This document shows positions 23,560 to 36,800 of a DNA stretch of 64,000 bases, piece by piece. The stretch is taken from positions 3,472,001 through 3,536,000 of the forward strand of contig NC_057789.1 in assembly GCF_014905175.1 (NCBI RefSeq). The letters run 5' to 3'. Below the pieces are notes generated by a model, which made no database searches, was not told the origin of the DNA, and saw only the letters and a list, made by a program, of their open reading frames with translations. Origin of the DNA: Aphidius gifuensis. Taxonomy: Eukaryota; Arthropoda; Insecta; Hymenoptera; Braconidae. How positions within the stretch are numbered: the stretch's first letter is position 1; each line of letters starts with the position of its first letter. Made by a program: the position numbers and the translations under genes.

Positions 23560-24262
23560 TTAGCCAGAACATCCACGACAGCCACAGTGAATACACTCGA
23601 CAATTCTGCCTTCTTCTAATTTTCCTTTTGGAACTCTGCAAATACAGTTGGTGCCAAAATTTGTGTCTCTTGTCTGGATGCACCTGAGACAACACAAGTT
23701 TTCATAGCCAACTTTTTTCCATTTGGCAATCAAATTTTTGTCAGCAATATTTTCAGCAAGACAAAAATCATAAAGTTCTACAACAAATAAAATTAATAAA
23801 TTTAATAAACATTTCATTTTTTTTTTTCATCGAAATTTAAATTTGTTCAAGAAGATATTGTGATTTATTCTTACCACGACTGATTGCTTTTCTGCGATAA
23901 AATAAATCATAAATGTATCTTGATTTTTGATGATGAATTTTAAATATTGGCCATAAGGATTCTTGCTTTCTTTTTCCCTCATGTGGCTCAGTTTCAGCTA
24001 CAAAAAAACATAAACAAAAGTTTCAAACAATTAATAAATCATTGTTAAACAAGACACAAGAACAAAGTCAATAAATAAAGTTAATAATTATAAAACTATT
24101 AACAATAATTAAAAGACAAAAACATAAATAATAATGATAAACATAACCAATAAGAAACAATTATTTACCTTCACGCATTTTTTGCTCCAATTCGTCTAAA
24201 GTAGGCTCAATTAATTCCCAACCATCTGGAAGTGGTTTTTTGCTTCTTCTTACTTTTGGCAT
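23560..24262 (-). CDS. BUD31: BUD31/G10 splicing factor
   Basis: Three exons on the minus strand, 24262-24169, 23997-23875 and 23777-23560, join in phase to give 144 residues, the full family length. BUD31 (G10) is a small nuclear protein of the spliceosome. Hallmarks are the N-terminal MPKVRRSKKPLPDGWELIEP, the middle segment LWPIFKIHHQKSRYIYDLFY, and the near-invariant Cys-rich zinc-binding C-terminus, with CCLRCIQTRD, NCICRVPK and the ending CGCRGCSG. The apparent MKCLLNLLILFVVE at the start of the last open frame is intron read-through, not a signal peptide; the true exon starts at GAACTTTATGATTTTTG. A minus-strand polyadenylation signal (TTTATT on the plus strand) is at 23427-23432, so the 3' end nearly meets that of CRLF3. 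Confidence 0.97.
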
Positions 24263-24729
24263 TTTATTTGATTAATTAACAAATAAATATAATAAATAAT
24301 CTAATGACAGATTATTGTTTTGTTGGAAACGATAGTTTTTCGTTGTCCAAGAGAGAGAAAATAAATAAAAATAAAACTAATAACTATCGAGAGGGGACAC
24401 GAGAGGAGGAGAGTGAAAAAAAAGGGGAAAAAGAGAGAGACTGTTTGACATAGATGACGCTGCAGTAAAAAAAGTCAACTGATGGTAAAGTAAATTGAAA
24501 AATCAAGTGCGCTTAATTTAAAATTCACAAAAAGAATTGTTGATCAACATTTGAAAATTGTTTTAAATTATTAATAGTTAATTTTTAATTTGTCAAGGTT
24601 CAATAAAATAATTAATTTGTAAATAACATTGTAATTTTATTGATATACAAAATATACTTTAAACTTAAATGATTAATTTTGTTTTGATATCTTAAAGTTT
24701 TATAAAAAATAATAATATTTATTTTATAT
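24263..24729 (-). other. Separase 3' UTR and BUD31 promoter region
   Basis: Both neighbours are on the minus strand. TTTATT at 24636-24641 is a candidate separase polyadenylation signal. The less AT-rich, purine-rich patch 24345-24480, containing repeated GAGAGA on the plus strand, is the likely BUD31 upstream region. Confidence 0.5.
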
Positions 24730-26772
24730 TTATTTATTATGACAAATTCTAACTGGTAAACCACGAACAATTGTTGCAACTGCAGTCATATATTGTCTTT
24801 TACTATAATTTTTAGCCAATGAAATTGCTCTTAACATTTCATTTTCTCTTGTTTGACAAATATCATTTAATTTACAAGATTTTTCATTTTCAATAAGACC
24901 TTTTGACCATTTATCATCATCAATATTCTTCCATACATTTTTCGATTTAGATGGTAAAAAATTTGTTATAAAATTAACAGTTAATTTATCAGCAGCCAAA
25001 TCAGTTATTTCCCAAATCATACCAAGTATACATGGACTACATGCTGTTAAATATTGATTTGCCAATGATATTGGTGGAAATTTACCACCATTATTTAACA
25101 TTTTTAAACTTGAACAACCAAATAATAACGGTATTGCTTTTGCACGTGTTTTTTCAATAGTATCACGTGGTAAATAATTCATACCAGAACCATGTCCATT
25201 ATACATGAAAAATGTATAATTTGATAATGCATCAATAAACTGTTGTGTTGTTGGTGGTGCATGATAAATACCATCCCAATTTGGTAACCAATCATCAATA
25301 AATACTTTCATACGTTTTTCCATTTTTTCCAAATCGCCACTTGGATTAACGACAAATGTACCTAATCCATTATCAGTACAATCATCAAGTTTAATTTCCA
25401 AACAGCCATTAATAATTGATTTTTCATATTCTTTAAATAATGCATAAACCATGTGAAAACATGAAAATCTTGTTACTGGATTTTTAATTAATATTGACAT
25501 TGATTCAAATGGTAAATAATCAATAAATTCATCAACAATAAGTACAAGTGTTTTACGTATTTCAGTTTCAATTGCTGATGAAAATTTTGTCTTTCCAATT
25601 ATTGAATATATTATATTTTTACATAACTTTGATGGACCATTTAATACCCATGTTACAGCACGATCAATTTCTTCTTTATTTAAATATGATGAACATGATG
25701 CAATTTTTTTTAATAACCATATTTGTTTTATTGTTATATTACCATTAATTTTTTTATCATCAATTATTAATTTATCAATTATTTGTAATAAATCTTTTGT
25801 TGTATATGATGGTTCAATTGGATCAGCAATAAATAATATTCTCCATTCTCTTAACCAATTTTTTTCAATTTCATCAATTGCTGTTTTCATTGTTTCATTT
25901 TGACGAAATCTCATTTGCCAATATTGTTGTTTATATGTATATGAACGACTTAAATCTTTTTTATTATTATCTAGTAGAGTTTTTATTGAACTAACAATAT
26001 CATAATTATTATTTTTTGGCTTTGGTAATAATAATGTAAATGGTGGAATTGCATTTTTACCTGTTGGCAATACAACAAGATGAATTGGATGTGTTGTTGA
26101 TGGTGATGTTGGATATTCTGATTTATCATATGCTTTTGTTACTTGAAGCATGTACCATTCTGTAATTAACAGGCAATTAAATCAATTAAATAAATTAACA
26201 ATTTATATTTAAAAAAATATAAACTTACCACTTGGAAGTTGTTTAAGTTTTAATAATAATTTATCATATGTTTCTTTTGAATCAAGTCCAAGATCAAAGT
26301 GTGATGGATCAAGACCATATACCGATTGATTTTGGTCATTATTTTTTTTAATTTCAGATTTAATATATCTGTATCTAACTTGTGTACGATGATGAAGACC
26401 CTGTGATTCAACCAAATGACTAATTGCTTTTGGCTCATCATTTAACTGTAATAATAGAAAAAAAACAAAACAAAACATCAACAAGTATAAATAAATGTAA
26501 AATATATGATTGTAATGTTAAAAAAATAATATTACATTGCCAGCAACTAGAGCAGATAATTTATGAAATGTTATCAGCTCATTATTATCCAATGCAATTT
26601 TTATTTGTTGATTATATTCATCCAATTGTTTGGAAAATGACTTCACTGGAATATCATCTTTACAAGGATTTTCCTTGTTTTCTTTTCGCCAATTTGGCTG
26701 TATTTGATCCTTGAGTCTTTCAAAAGCCTTCAATGATCCTTTCAATAATACAGGATCAATTTTTTCTGTCAT
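24730..26772 (-). CDS. Sse: Separase, short insect type (peptidase C50)
   Basis: Three exons, 26772-26536, 26445-26229 and 26159-24730, encode 627 residues. Separase is the cysteine protease that cleaves cohesin at anaphase onset. The catalytic dyad is present: His at about residue 474 in YNGHGSG and Cys at about residue 500 in LLFGCSSL. The downstream family block WEITDLAADKLTVNF is also present. The length resembles the short Drosophila separase (about 630 residues) rather than the roughly 2000-residue vertebrate or yeast enzymes. In flies the long N-terminal helical part is a separate protein (Three rows), so a separate partner is expected elsewhere in this genome (inference). All junctions are GT-AG and in phase. 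The gene is head-to-head with PDAP1, 401 bases apart. Confidence 0.95.
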
Positions 26773-27173
26773 TCTTAATACACAATTGTTTTTAATTTAT
26801 TGAGATTTGTTGTTTATCAACACGTGTGATGAATAATGATCATTTGATCAAACATCTGACACAATTTATTGTTGACAACAACAACAACGACACAACTTTA
26901 TGATCAGCATCGATTACAAAGGAATCTTTACTTATCTCTCAACTAAATTTACCCAACATGGCGACTTGAAAAATGAAAAAAAATGACGGCTGCTTGACTG
27001 CGCTTGACGTCAAGCAAAATTGGAACAAATTCAGCAGATCATTTTGGTCTCCTATGTCAAGAGTTTAAGTTTATTAAAATATATATTATTTATCAATATA
27101 TAAAATATATTAATACATAAATATAAATAAAATTATTTTCTTATTTAAATTTTAATATAAAAAAAAAACTAAG
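26773..27173. promoter_or_regulatory. Bidirectional promoter region of separase and PDAP1
   Basis: This 401-base gap separates the start codons of two divergent genes. It contains the perfect 14-bp palindrome GCTTGACGTCAAGC (27002-27015) with a full CRE core TGACGTCA (27005-27012), and an AACATGGCGAC element (about 26955-26966) resembling the YY1-type ATGGCG box often seen at start sites of housekeeping genes. The middle, 26930-27060, is clearly less AT-rich than its surroundings. Confidence 0.65.
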
Positions 27174-28180
27174 ATGCCAAGAGGTAAAGTATTTAATTAA
27201 CCAAATAAACATTTAATAATTTTTTTTTTTTTTTTTTTTTTTACTCAATTTACTCAATTCTCAGTCCACGTTTTCGCATTAAAAAAAAATATATCTATAC
27301 GTTTGAGATAAAATTATCTTCAATGCTTGTTTGACCCTGAACAATAATAAATTGTTTTAAATATTTTAAGGTAAATTTGTTAATCACAAGGGACGTAATC
27401 GTCATTTTACAAACCCTGAGGAATTAGAGGAGCAAAGAAAAGCTGAGGAAGAAAAACGAAGATGGAGGGTAAGGTTATTTAAATAACATGTATCATCAAT
27501 ATGTTGCTGATAAATACATGTATGCATAATTTATACTTGACAATAAATAATAATTAATATGTTGTTTTAGCAACAACACAAAGGTGAAGAATCATCAAGT
27601 GAAGAAGAAATTGTACCAAAAAAGGACAAGGACAACTCTGACAGTGAGAGTGAATCAGAAACATCTGATTCAGAAACTGAGGTAAATAATAATTAATCCA
27701 TCTTTGTTTATTATTTTGGGACTGATTTAATTGTTTTTTAATTTTAGGGAAAGGCTAAAGGTGTTGAGGCTCTTATTGAAATTGAAAATCCAAATAGAGT
27801 ACAAAAAAAAGCCAAGAAATTGTCACAATTAAATGAAACACTTGTTAAATCATCATCATCAAAGCCAGAATTATCAAGAAGAGAAAGGTTAATAATATAA
27901 TTATATTAATTAAAATTTATTATTAATAATAATATTAATATTATTTTTGGATGTGTTTTTTAGAGAACAACTTGATGCTGAACGTGCACAGGCACATTAT
28001 CAAAAACTTCATGCTGCTGGTAAGACTGATGAAGCACGAGCTGATTTAGCTCGATTACAAATAATTAAACAACAAAGAGAAGAAGCAGCAAAACGTAGAG
28101 AAGATGAAAAGAAAAAAAAAGAACTTGCTTCACAAAAAAAAACTGAAGCAACATCAAGAGCTCTTGGAAAAAAAATATAA
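27174..28180 (+). CDS. PDAP1: PDAP1 / 28-kDa heat- and acid-stable phosphoprotein
   Basis: Five exons, 27174-27183, 27371-27468, 27571-27681, 27748-27887 and 27964-28180, encode 191 residues (human PDAP1 is 181). The first exon is only 10 bases. The family is a small, highly charged, mostly disordered casein-kinase substrate that associates with PDGF-A in mammals; its core cellular role is unclear. Features are the N-terminal MPRGKFVNHKGRNRHFTNPE, an acidic-serine stretch around ESSSEEE and SDSESESETSDSE, the conserved ENPNRVQKKAKK block, and the C-terminal Lys/Arg-rich helix ending RALGKKI. AATAAA at 28322-28327 places the 3' end tail-to-tail with KIF12. Confidence 0.94.
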
Positions 28181-28612
28181 ATTCTTTTTTATAAATTAAA
28201 AAAATATGATTTAATTATTCCACTTCTTGATAAAACAAAAAAAAAAAAATACTAATAATAATTGTATACTAATAATTATTGTATTTACAATGGTTTTCAA
28301 TCTCTTTAATTTTTTTATATCAATAAAATTAATTAATAAAAATTTATTATATTGATATATATATTTGTTCTTTTTTTTTTTTTAGTTTTTCATTTGGTTC
28401 TTTAATTTTGTTGTTGCTAGATGTCCAAGTATCAACAATTTTGTGTTTTTTAATTTGCCCAACATGATAAGAAAAAGGCTTTAATTAAAAAATCAATTAT
28501 AATTTATATTCTTGCAAATAAAAAGACACATTGGAAAAGAAAAAAAATTTATATTTCAAAGTCAAGATAAATTATTGAATAAATTTTCTATATATATTAT
28601 TAAAAATAAATA
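28181..28612. other. Convergent 3' ends of PDAP1 and KIF12
   Basis: AATAAA on the plus strand (28322-28327) and TTTATT (28343-28348, a minus-strand AATAAA) lie within about 30 bases, so the two transcripts probably overlap slightly at their 3' ends. A less AT-rich patch at 28395-28480 is within the KIF12 3' UTR on this reading. Confidence 0.55.
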
Positions 28613-31600
28613 TTAACTGTGGAAAACTGGAAATTGTTCATCTTCAATTCTAGACTCAGTATTATTATTTTTTTTTAAATAATCATCAATTGTTGTAAAT
28701 GGTGATGATGATCTAGAAATAATTGGAAATGGTGTTGTAAATGAAATTGAATCACCAGTATCAGGTGCTGATTGTCCTTCATTTAATGAGCCACTTCTAA
28801 ATGAATCAGGTGTTCCATCAATTGATTGTGAATTTCTTCTGACAATTGGTTTAAATGTATTCATATATTTTGTTGTCATTTCTTCAGGTACTGTTGACGT
28901 TCTTCGTAGTGTTGGCTTTTTCATTCTACAAACAAAAAACTCAAATACTATTTTTAACATTATTTAAATCATTTTGATATAATTATTTGTAATTTTTATA
29001 ATTTAAAACAAATTATAAATAAAGACAAATACAGTTAGAAATTTATTGAACGTACTGAGAAGAATCTGTTGGAGGTGAAATTCTTTCTCCATTATTATCC
29101 ATCAAGCCATGACCATTGTCCCAAGACTTGTTACGACGATGATCTTTATATGTTTCAGCAATATTACTAAAACTTCCAACAATTCTTTTGTCAAGTTCCT
29201 TCAATACTTTTGATGGTATTTGAATATTATTCTTTGATAATTTCGTCAAGCTAACACCAACTCCATTCTTAAATAATAAATTAGCTGTTAATTTTAGTTT
29301 ATTTTGGTTGTTTAATTTTACTTACTCGAGAAGCATCGTCATTTGGATTTGTCCAAATATTCATTGAACTTGGAAGATCATCATGTTGTGAACTACTGAG
29401 AATAGTATCAGAGTAAACTGGACGAGCTGGAATTATTGGTGAACGACAACAAACTCTGTAACAAAAATAAACAACAAAAATATCTAATGAAAAATTTTAA
29501 TTTAATATTTAATCAATTAAAAATCAACATTTAATTGTTTAAATAATTAAAATGTATATTAAGGTTGAAAATTAATTAACTTACGAATTAACATCTTCCA
29601 ATTTTTTAAGCAATCTTTCATTCTCACGACAAACCAATTCTTGATCACGAAAAATATGATCTCTAGTTGTATATAATTCAGCATTTTCACGTCTAAGTGC
29701 TTCATTTTCATTGATATAAGATCTTAATAATTCACTTAATTCATTATTATCTAATTCAGCAAGTTTATCAATATCAACTTGTGCTAGATTAAGTTGTTGT
29801 TGTTGATATTTTTCATTTAATTCATTTAATCTTTGTGGATTTATTGTTTCATTTCCAATATGTAGTGCAGTACGTAGATGATCATTTTCAGTTTGTAATG
29901 CACCAACTTCACGTTTTAAACTTAGTATCAATGCTTCTCTTGGATCCATGACAATTATTGGCTTTGTGCGAATTTTTTTTGCTCTTGCTGCATAGCGTAG
30001 AGTGTTTAATGTTTCACTTGTATTTGAACGAGCTGATGATACACATGCAATCTAAAATTCAAAGCATATATTCAATTAATTCAGCTGAATTTTTCAACAA
30101 ATAATTAACAGCTTTGATTAATAGAAATTATTTTTTTCGTTTTATATTTTCCAAAGAAATAAAAATCAATTTAGTTTAATTTTTTTTTTACCATCAAACT
30201 GACTCCATTCCCAGCTAAACTATCAGCCAATAATTTTGTCAAATTACTATCTCTGTAAGGAATATGACCAAGCTTTTTTTTTCCATCACTCAATGAAGCT
30301 ATACAATATCCTGAAAAAGAGAAAAAAAATAATTAAATTTACTTTTTTATATAAATATTATTTAAATAAACTAAAATATAAAAATTTAATTTACCTAAAA
30401 CCATTAGACTTTTGTTGATATTATTGGCTTCTTCTAATGTTTTTCCTTCACTTTGAGTTTTTTTTGTCATTTCACTTCCAGCAAGATCAACAAAATTAAT
30501 TTTACCTTGTTTTGTTATAAACACTCCATTATCCATCTGTTATAAAGCAATTAAAATATAAATAAAAATTGTAATTAGTTTTTAATTTTGTTTATTATTA
30601 TCACCTGCTGTTCTGATGTTATATGAACAGTCAATATCGTGTGACTTCTACTGGAATGTTCGTTCATGTTGTGCGTGCCTACTGATCTGTTTCGCATTCC
30701 TTAACAGAAAAAAAACCAAAACAATGAAAAATAAATAAAACAAAATAATTGATGATGAAAAAAAAATTATTAAAAGATAAAAATAAATAGTTTACCTTCC
30801 TCAAGTACAGCCATTAAATCATCAAGTTCTTGACACTCAACAGTGAATAAATTTTCAACAAAAAAACCACGTATTTTTTTACTCCACCTAACAGCAAGTG
30901 ATTTTCTTGATGATCCAGGATTTAATAAATCAATAACTTTTTCATTATATATTTCAAGAAATGATGATTTTAATACAAAATTAAATTCTTTACGTTCTTG
31001 AAGTGTTTTAAATAAATAAACAAATGAACGAAATACTAATCCATGATCTTCCGAGTATGAATCAATTGGTCCATCAAACTAAAAACAATAAAATTTATAT
31101 TTAATTAATTTAAAAATAATTTTATATTAATATTTTATGAATTTATTATTACCAATCCAGGTGGTCCAGTTAGTGTATGTGTTTTACCACTTCCAGTTTG
31201 TCCATAACAAAAACAAGTACAATTAAAACCTTCAACTGCCATTTCAATAAGTTTTTTAATTCCTGAATGTTGTAATACATCTTCTTGACTTGCTGATGGC
31301 TCAAATACAACATTGTAGGAAAATAATTTATTCTTTTTTTCACTTCCACTACTTATTGGATTTTCAATTTGTATTTGTCCATCACCAGGTAATTTAAGTG
31401 ATGAATCATCACCATATTTAATTTCTTTATTACTTAATGGACGTACTCGTACAACAACATTAATATTATCTTCTGGTATTAAATGTTTTGAGCCAACTAT
31501 TTTTTTATCACCCTCAGTTAATCTTTCAATACTTCCAGATCTTTAAAAATTATAAATAATTTTATTAAATAAAAAAATTAAATTGATTAGTTTAATTTTT

Positions 31601-33801
31601 AATGATAATTTAAAATCAATTTTATTCAAGGTTTTTAAAATCCAATTCATTCATTCAAAAGCTATTCATAAATAATTTCAACAGAACATAAATTTAAATA
31701 TAAACTTGAAATAAAAAAAATTCAAATAACGAGGGAAGGAAAAAAAAAAAAAAATGTTTACGAGTTTATTTTAATTTTGTGTTATATTTTTGGATATAAC
31801 AGTGCAATGAAAAATCGTCACACGTGTTATTTTAAATTATAAATTTTTCGTTGAAATAATTATTTAATATTAATTCAAAGAACTAAATTATAAAGTGCAT
31901 TTAATTTATTTTAATAAATTGGCTTTGTGGAAAATTAGAAATTTATTTACATGAATAATAGAGCTTATCGAATGTTGATTCAACTGATGAATCATTTTGT
32001 GCATGAAAATGATCAATAAATGTTTGAATTAAAAGATAAATAAATGATAAAAATAAAAATAAAAAAATCGCGTGTCTTTTAGTTAATCTACTAGACAAAT
32101 CAACCTTCAATTCAAGTCAACAATCATTGCGTGATTAGGGGAAACCCTTATGCTTAAAAACTTTGTATAAATATTTTTCTAATGTTTTTTTTATCTGATA
32201 TATTATTTTTATTGACAACAATGCTCATGTTAATATGAATATTAGGAATCTAAAAGAAAGATATAAATTATCATATTATCATAATTTTTATAAACAACCC
32301 TTTGACTATTTTACGGAAATTTATCTATTACATCTATAAATATCAAAATTAAGATTAACAAAAAAGCATGGTAGCTTTAATTGAAAATTATCAAAAAATA
32401 ATATTTTTTCAATTTTTTAAAATACCCTTTTTTTTTCTTTTAATAATTCCTGTAATATTTTATTTCGATTTTAAAAAATGACATGCATTATTCAACATCC
32501 CTTGCATGTTAAAAAAAATTTTTTTTTTAAATAAAAATATTATATTTGTTATTATTTTAAAATAACGATAATTTTAAAATTTTTATTTTAAATTTATGCA
32601 TTTTTTTTTTTATCTAACAATTTTTTTTTTTATATATTTTTTTAAATTATAAATTAAAAAATATTTAAAATACACTATTTTTAATTTTTATTTATAATTT
32701 TATTGTAAATTTAAATTGCCAAGTCATGTTGAATAGATAAATAAATATTTTTTACGTAAAATGATAATTTTGTTATAAATTTTTTTGCGCTTTTATCAAC
32801 TAATTTTTTTGTTTTACAAAGAACATTATAATGTCTGAGTGTTCATCAAGATGATAATCATAAATAAAAATGACCAAAAGGGGGTTTTATTATGTCGGGG
32901 GGTGTTAATGATTATGATAATATTGATCGTTATGGTTGAGAGTGCATGGACAAGGTCTCTCGATCGATATTATCTACAGTATGGCTCATCAAATACAGGC
33001 TTACATTATATTTTTTTTTCATTATTAACATTATCACTGTATACCCTAGCACTTATATTTTTTTTTTTCTTATTTTATTTTCCATCAGGTAAAAAAAAAT
33101 GACACAATGTTTAATAACGTCACGAGATATACAAGCATGTGAGCTTTTTTTTTTCTTTTTAATATTTTCTCTTTCACTCTTATTATAGATAAATAAATAA
33201 AAAATTTATATTATCATTTTAGACTTTGATAATAAAATATTTATTTATTTTTTCAAATGTGAGATATGATGTACTAGAATTTACTGTGATTTATTGAATT
33301 TAATTGAAAATATTTGCTCGTCTTGTTTCTCATCAATGCTCTAGATCTTAATGATGTCTCTTCTTTTTTTTTAGCGATTTTATTTATCTATCATTATTGT
33401 TTGTTTAAATTAAAAAAAACAAAACTATTTGACGACGTAGAAAATAGTTGTTTACACAATTGGAATGATGACAGGAGACAGGAATCGCCATAAAGTTTTT
33501 ATTGAATTTTTTTAAATGATTAATGACTAATAAGAAGTTTAAATTTTTTATCAAATTGTTGAAAAACAAATGTAATTATAATCTTTTGAGATTTAGATTG
33601 TAAATAATAATATTTGATTTCTTACTCTGAACGACTGCCATTTAGTTTTGGTCTTATTTTCGAAGCACCAGTTGATTTTGTTGATTTTACTGTTGAACCA
33701 CGTGATGATTTATAACTTGTATTTGGTTCACGTAATTTTTTAATTTGATTGTTCAACTTGATGTCATCGCGCTTTGGCGATGGACTATTTACCAGCACCA
33801 T
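28613..33801 (-). CDS. KIF12: Kinesin-like protein KIF12
   Basis: Ten exons: 33801-33626, 31540-31153, 31078-30796, 30699-30605, 30536-30395, 30310-30192, 30051-29585, 29455-29326, 29267-29056 and 28925-28613. They total 2325 nt, 774 residues. KIF12 is an N-terminal-motor kinesin of the kinesin-12 group that walks on microtubules. Motor landmarks are the P-loop GQTGSGKT (172-179), switch I NMNEHSSRSH (293-302) and switch II DLAGSE (331-336). Family assignment rests on the KIF12-like block DLLNPGSSRKSLAVRWSKK followed by RGFFVENL. After the motor there is a coiled coil (DPREALILSLKREVGALQ and beyond), then a Ser/Pro-rich tail. A 58-residue basic N-terminal extension (MVLVNSPSPKRDD...) is encoded by a separate exon 2.1 kb upstream. 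The exon 9 donor is GTACGT after 29056: the alternative GTTCAA four bases on would break the frame. Confidence 0.95.
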
Positions 33802-36800
33802 TATTTTAATTCATCTAGCTAAAATAAAATTCAATAAATTAATTAAATAAATAAAGCTTGTTTTGAAATAATTATAGAAATCGTTAAAGTAACTGTTTAA
33901 CATTTAAAAAAAAAATCGAAATGTCAGGTACGTATGTATTTGGCATGTGTCACATGAATTCTTAAAATTAAACACGTGTTTTCACAAGCTATATTTACTT
34001 TGCAAACTCTTAGCAGAAAGATAATCAAATGGAATTATAAATTACAAATAAAAATATGATTATCAATTTCCCTCAAGACTCTAAAATAAATATCAATTTT
34101 CTTTACAATATTTTTATAACGATAACATATCTTTTAAATAGCTTGACTTTACAGTTATCATTTCAATTTTTTTTTTTTCATTATTTTCACGATAAAATTA
34201 AAAAAAACCTGTTTTTATATAAATTTATAATTTTTTTTTTCAAAAACTATACACAATAACAATGCTCTATAGAAATTTAATTATATTTATTCATTTCAAC
34301 AAGCACTGTAATTTTTTTTCATGCAAATTTCTCTTATTTACTTGAAAAATTAAAATTATAAAAAAACTTTTTTTTCGCTCACGTTATTTTAAATGTGTAT
34401 GGAATATATAAATTTAATCCAAAATATAAATAACACAAATTATAATAAGCCTTATAAAAAACATTGTTCCACAAAAAAAAAAAAAAAATATAAATATATT
34501 TATAATTTAAAAAAAACGTCCGATCACCCCAATGAGTTCGAGGCTACTGGCTGGACTTGACCCACGATTTGCCTACCCTTTTTATACTTTCGATCGTTAA
34601 AATAAAAAAAAAAAAAAAAATGATTATAATGTAAATTCATTCTACCCCTGTCCATCAGCCCCTTCCACAAAATAATCCAAGGGTCTTATAAAAAAAACCA
34701 GCCACGTAAATGCCGGAACAAATAAAATGTGAAAATAATGAAAAAAAAAAAAAAGCTACACTAATGAATGATGACATAGAAAAAAAATTTATATATAAAA
34801 ATTGATTTGAAAATATAAAATAAAAGTAGGAAGTTAATGTCAATGTAAATAAATGTAATAGAAAAAAAATTTAAAAATAATTTAAAATGCAAAAATATAC
34901 AGTGTACAAGGAAAAAATAGAAAAAAAGTTTTAAATAAATTTTTATCTGGCAACTGGCATTGCTAGAAATTTGTACTTGATTTTTTTCTCTCAATATTTT
35001 TATTTAATTAAAAATATAAAGCTGAAAATAATTTAGCTATGTGTATGATTTTTTAATATATATTTTTTTAAATAATTTTCATCTCACTTGGAATCATCTT
35101 ATCGTGAGTTAAAAAATAATACAAAGTGGGGTCTTGAGAGTCTTGAGTTTACTTTCATTTCGAATCCATCGTTTAACTTCATGGTCGCATGTTATAAACT
35201 CCGGTGTTAGTCACGTCGTGACAGTGGTGCCTCGTGGCTGTCTGTTTTCTTAAATTATTTGTACATCTTATGTGTATTTTTAAAATTAAATATATATTTT
35301 ATAAATTTATTTAAGTGTAATCCAAAAAAAAAAAAACCTTTCTTTCGATCGATAATTCAAAATGAATTATTTTATTTCAATTTAAATTGTGATTCACCTA
35401 TTTTTGGATCAATTGGATTTATATAGAAAAAAATCAGCTTTTAGCGGTGAGTACTTGAGATTTAATTGGCCTTTTTTTTTTTTTTTTTTTTTTTTATTCA
35501 ATTGAGGGAGGTTGTGGGTGATTCATTGGATTCAATGTGAGTCTTATTTTCAAAGGAAATTTTTTTTTTCTTTTTCCTTTATACTAATTAGGTTTTAATA
35601 AATAATAATCAATAATTTTTTTTTTTTTTTTGTTACAAAAGTGTAAGGAAAAGATGATAAGGTATTCTAATTTTATTCTAAACATATTATAATTTATGAA
35701 GCTAATTTTAAATCGATACTAGAAAATTAAAAATACAATTGTTTTTTTTTTTTTTTAATTTTTTTATTATTATTCGTATTAAAAATAAAATTTTTAAATA
35801 TTCATATGATAGAAAGCATTTAAAAAAACATTAGAAAATTCTATTTTTGTAAATGTGTCAATTGATATAAGCTTTTTGATAGAAAAATAACATTTTTTCT
35901 TGTTTTTTTTTGTTATATAAAAATCACATGAGTTCATTGGCATTTTAAAAATATATAACTTTGTTTTATTTGTTTTTTAAGAAATAAATAATTTTTTTTT
36001 TTTGAAAAAGAGAGTATATTGTTTCAATACAAATGGCATAAGTATACATTGATGTATTTATATTATTTTTACTTTTGTTTTATCGTAAGAAAATCACAGT
36101 GAAAGATGTAAAGAGAAAATAACAATCGTTGGATCGTAAAATTTAGCACTGGTAACGATACAAAAAATTGCCAGTTGGTTTCGTTTGTTGTTTCATATAT
36201 CGATACATAAAAAACTAATAATTTTTTTTTAAAAAATATAAAAATTTCAAGTTAAAAACAAAATTAACTAAAAAAAGTCCATGAAATATTTTTTTAAAAA
36301 TTTCTTTGATGATTAAAATCGACTTACTCCAAAATAAAAATTTATAAAAATTACTAAAAAATTTATAAATAAAATAAATAATAAATTTTAAAAATATAAA
36401 TAAATAATATTTTTAGTCTAACTATGACCAACTAAAAAAACCGGTTGGACATACAGAGGAATCGGAGTATTTGGCTGGGTGGCCTTGATGCCATCAAACA
36501 TACTAAAAAAAAAAAAGAAATAAAAAAAAAAAAACCTTGGCGACTGAATCATCCAAGTTCAGGAATATCTTACGGTACATTATGAATGCCATTTGTATTT
36601 TTATACCATATAAATAATCATCATAATTATTACAATTATATACGTTTAAAAAAAATCAAAAAAACAAACCACATTGTTCTCATTGCACCGATCACATTAC
36701 TTATGCATTAATGCATATCAATAAAATATATATTTTCAAAAAAAAAAAAATAGAAATCATCAAATAAATTAATACGAAAATGAAAATAATATATGAATTA

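Noticed and set aside
23560..23817. Secreted Cys-rich peptide starting MKCLLNLLILFVVE
   Set aside because: The hydrophobic start is intron sequence; from 23777 downward this is the last exon of BUD31.
32839..33102. Hydrophobic frame in the first KIF12 intron on the plus strand
   Set aside because: Composition follows poly-T tracts and there is no homology or splice support.
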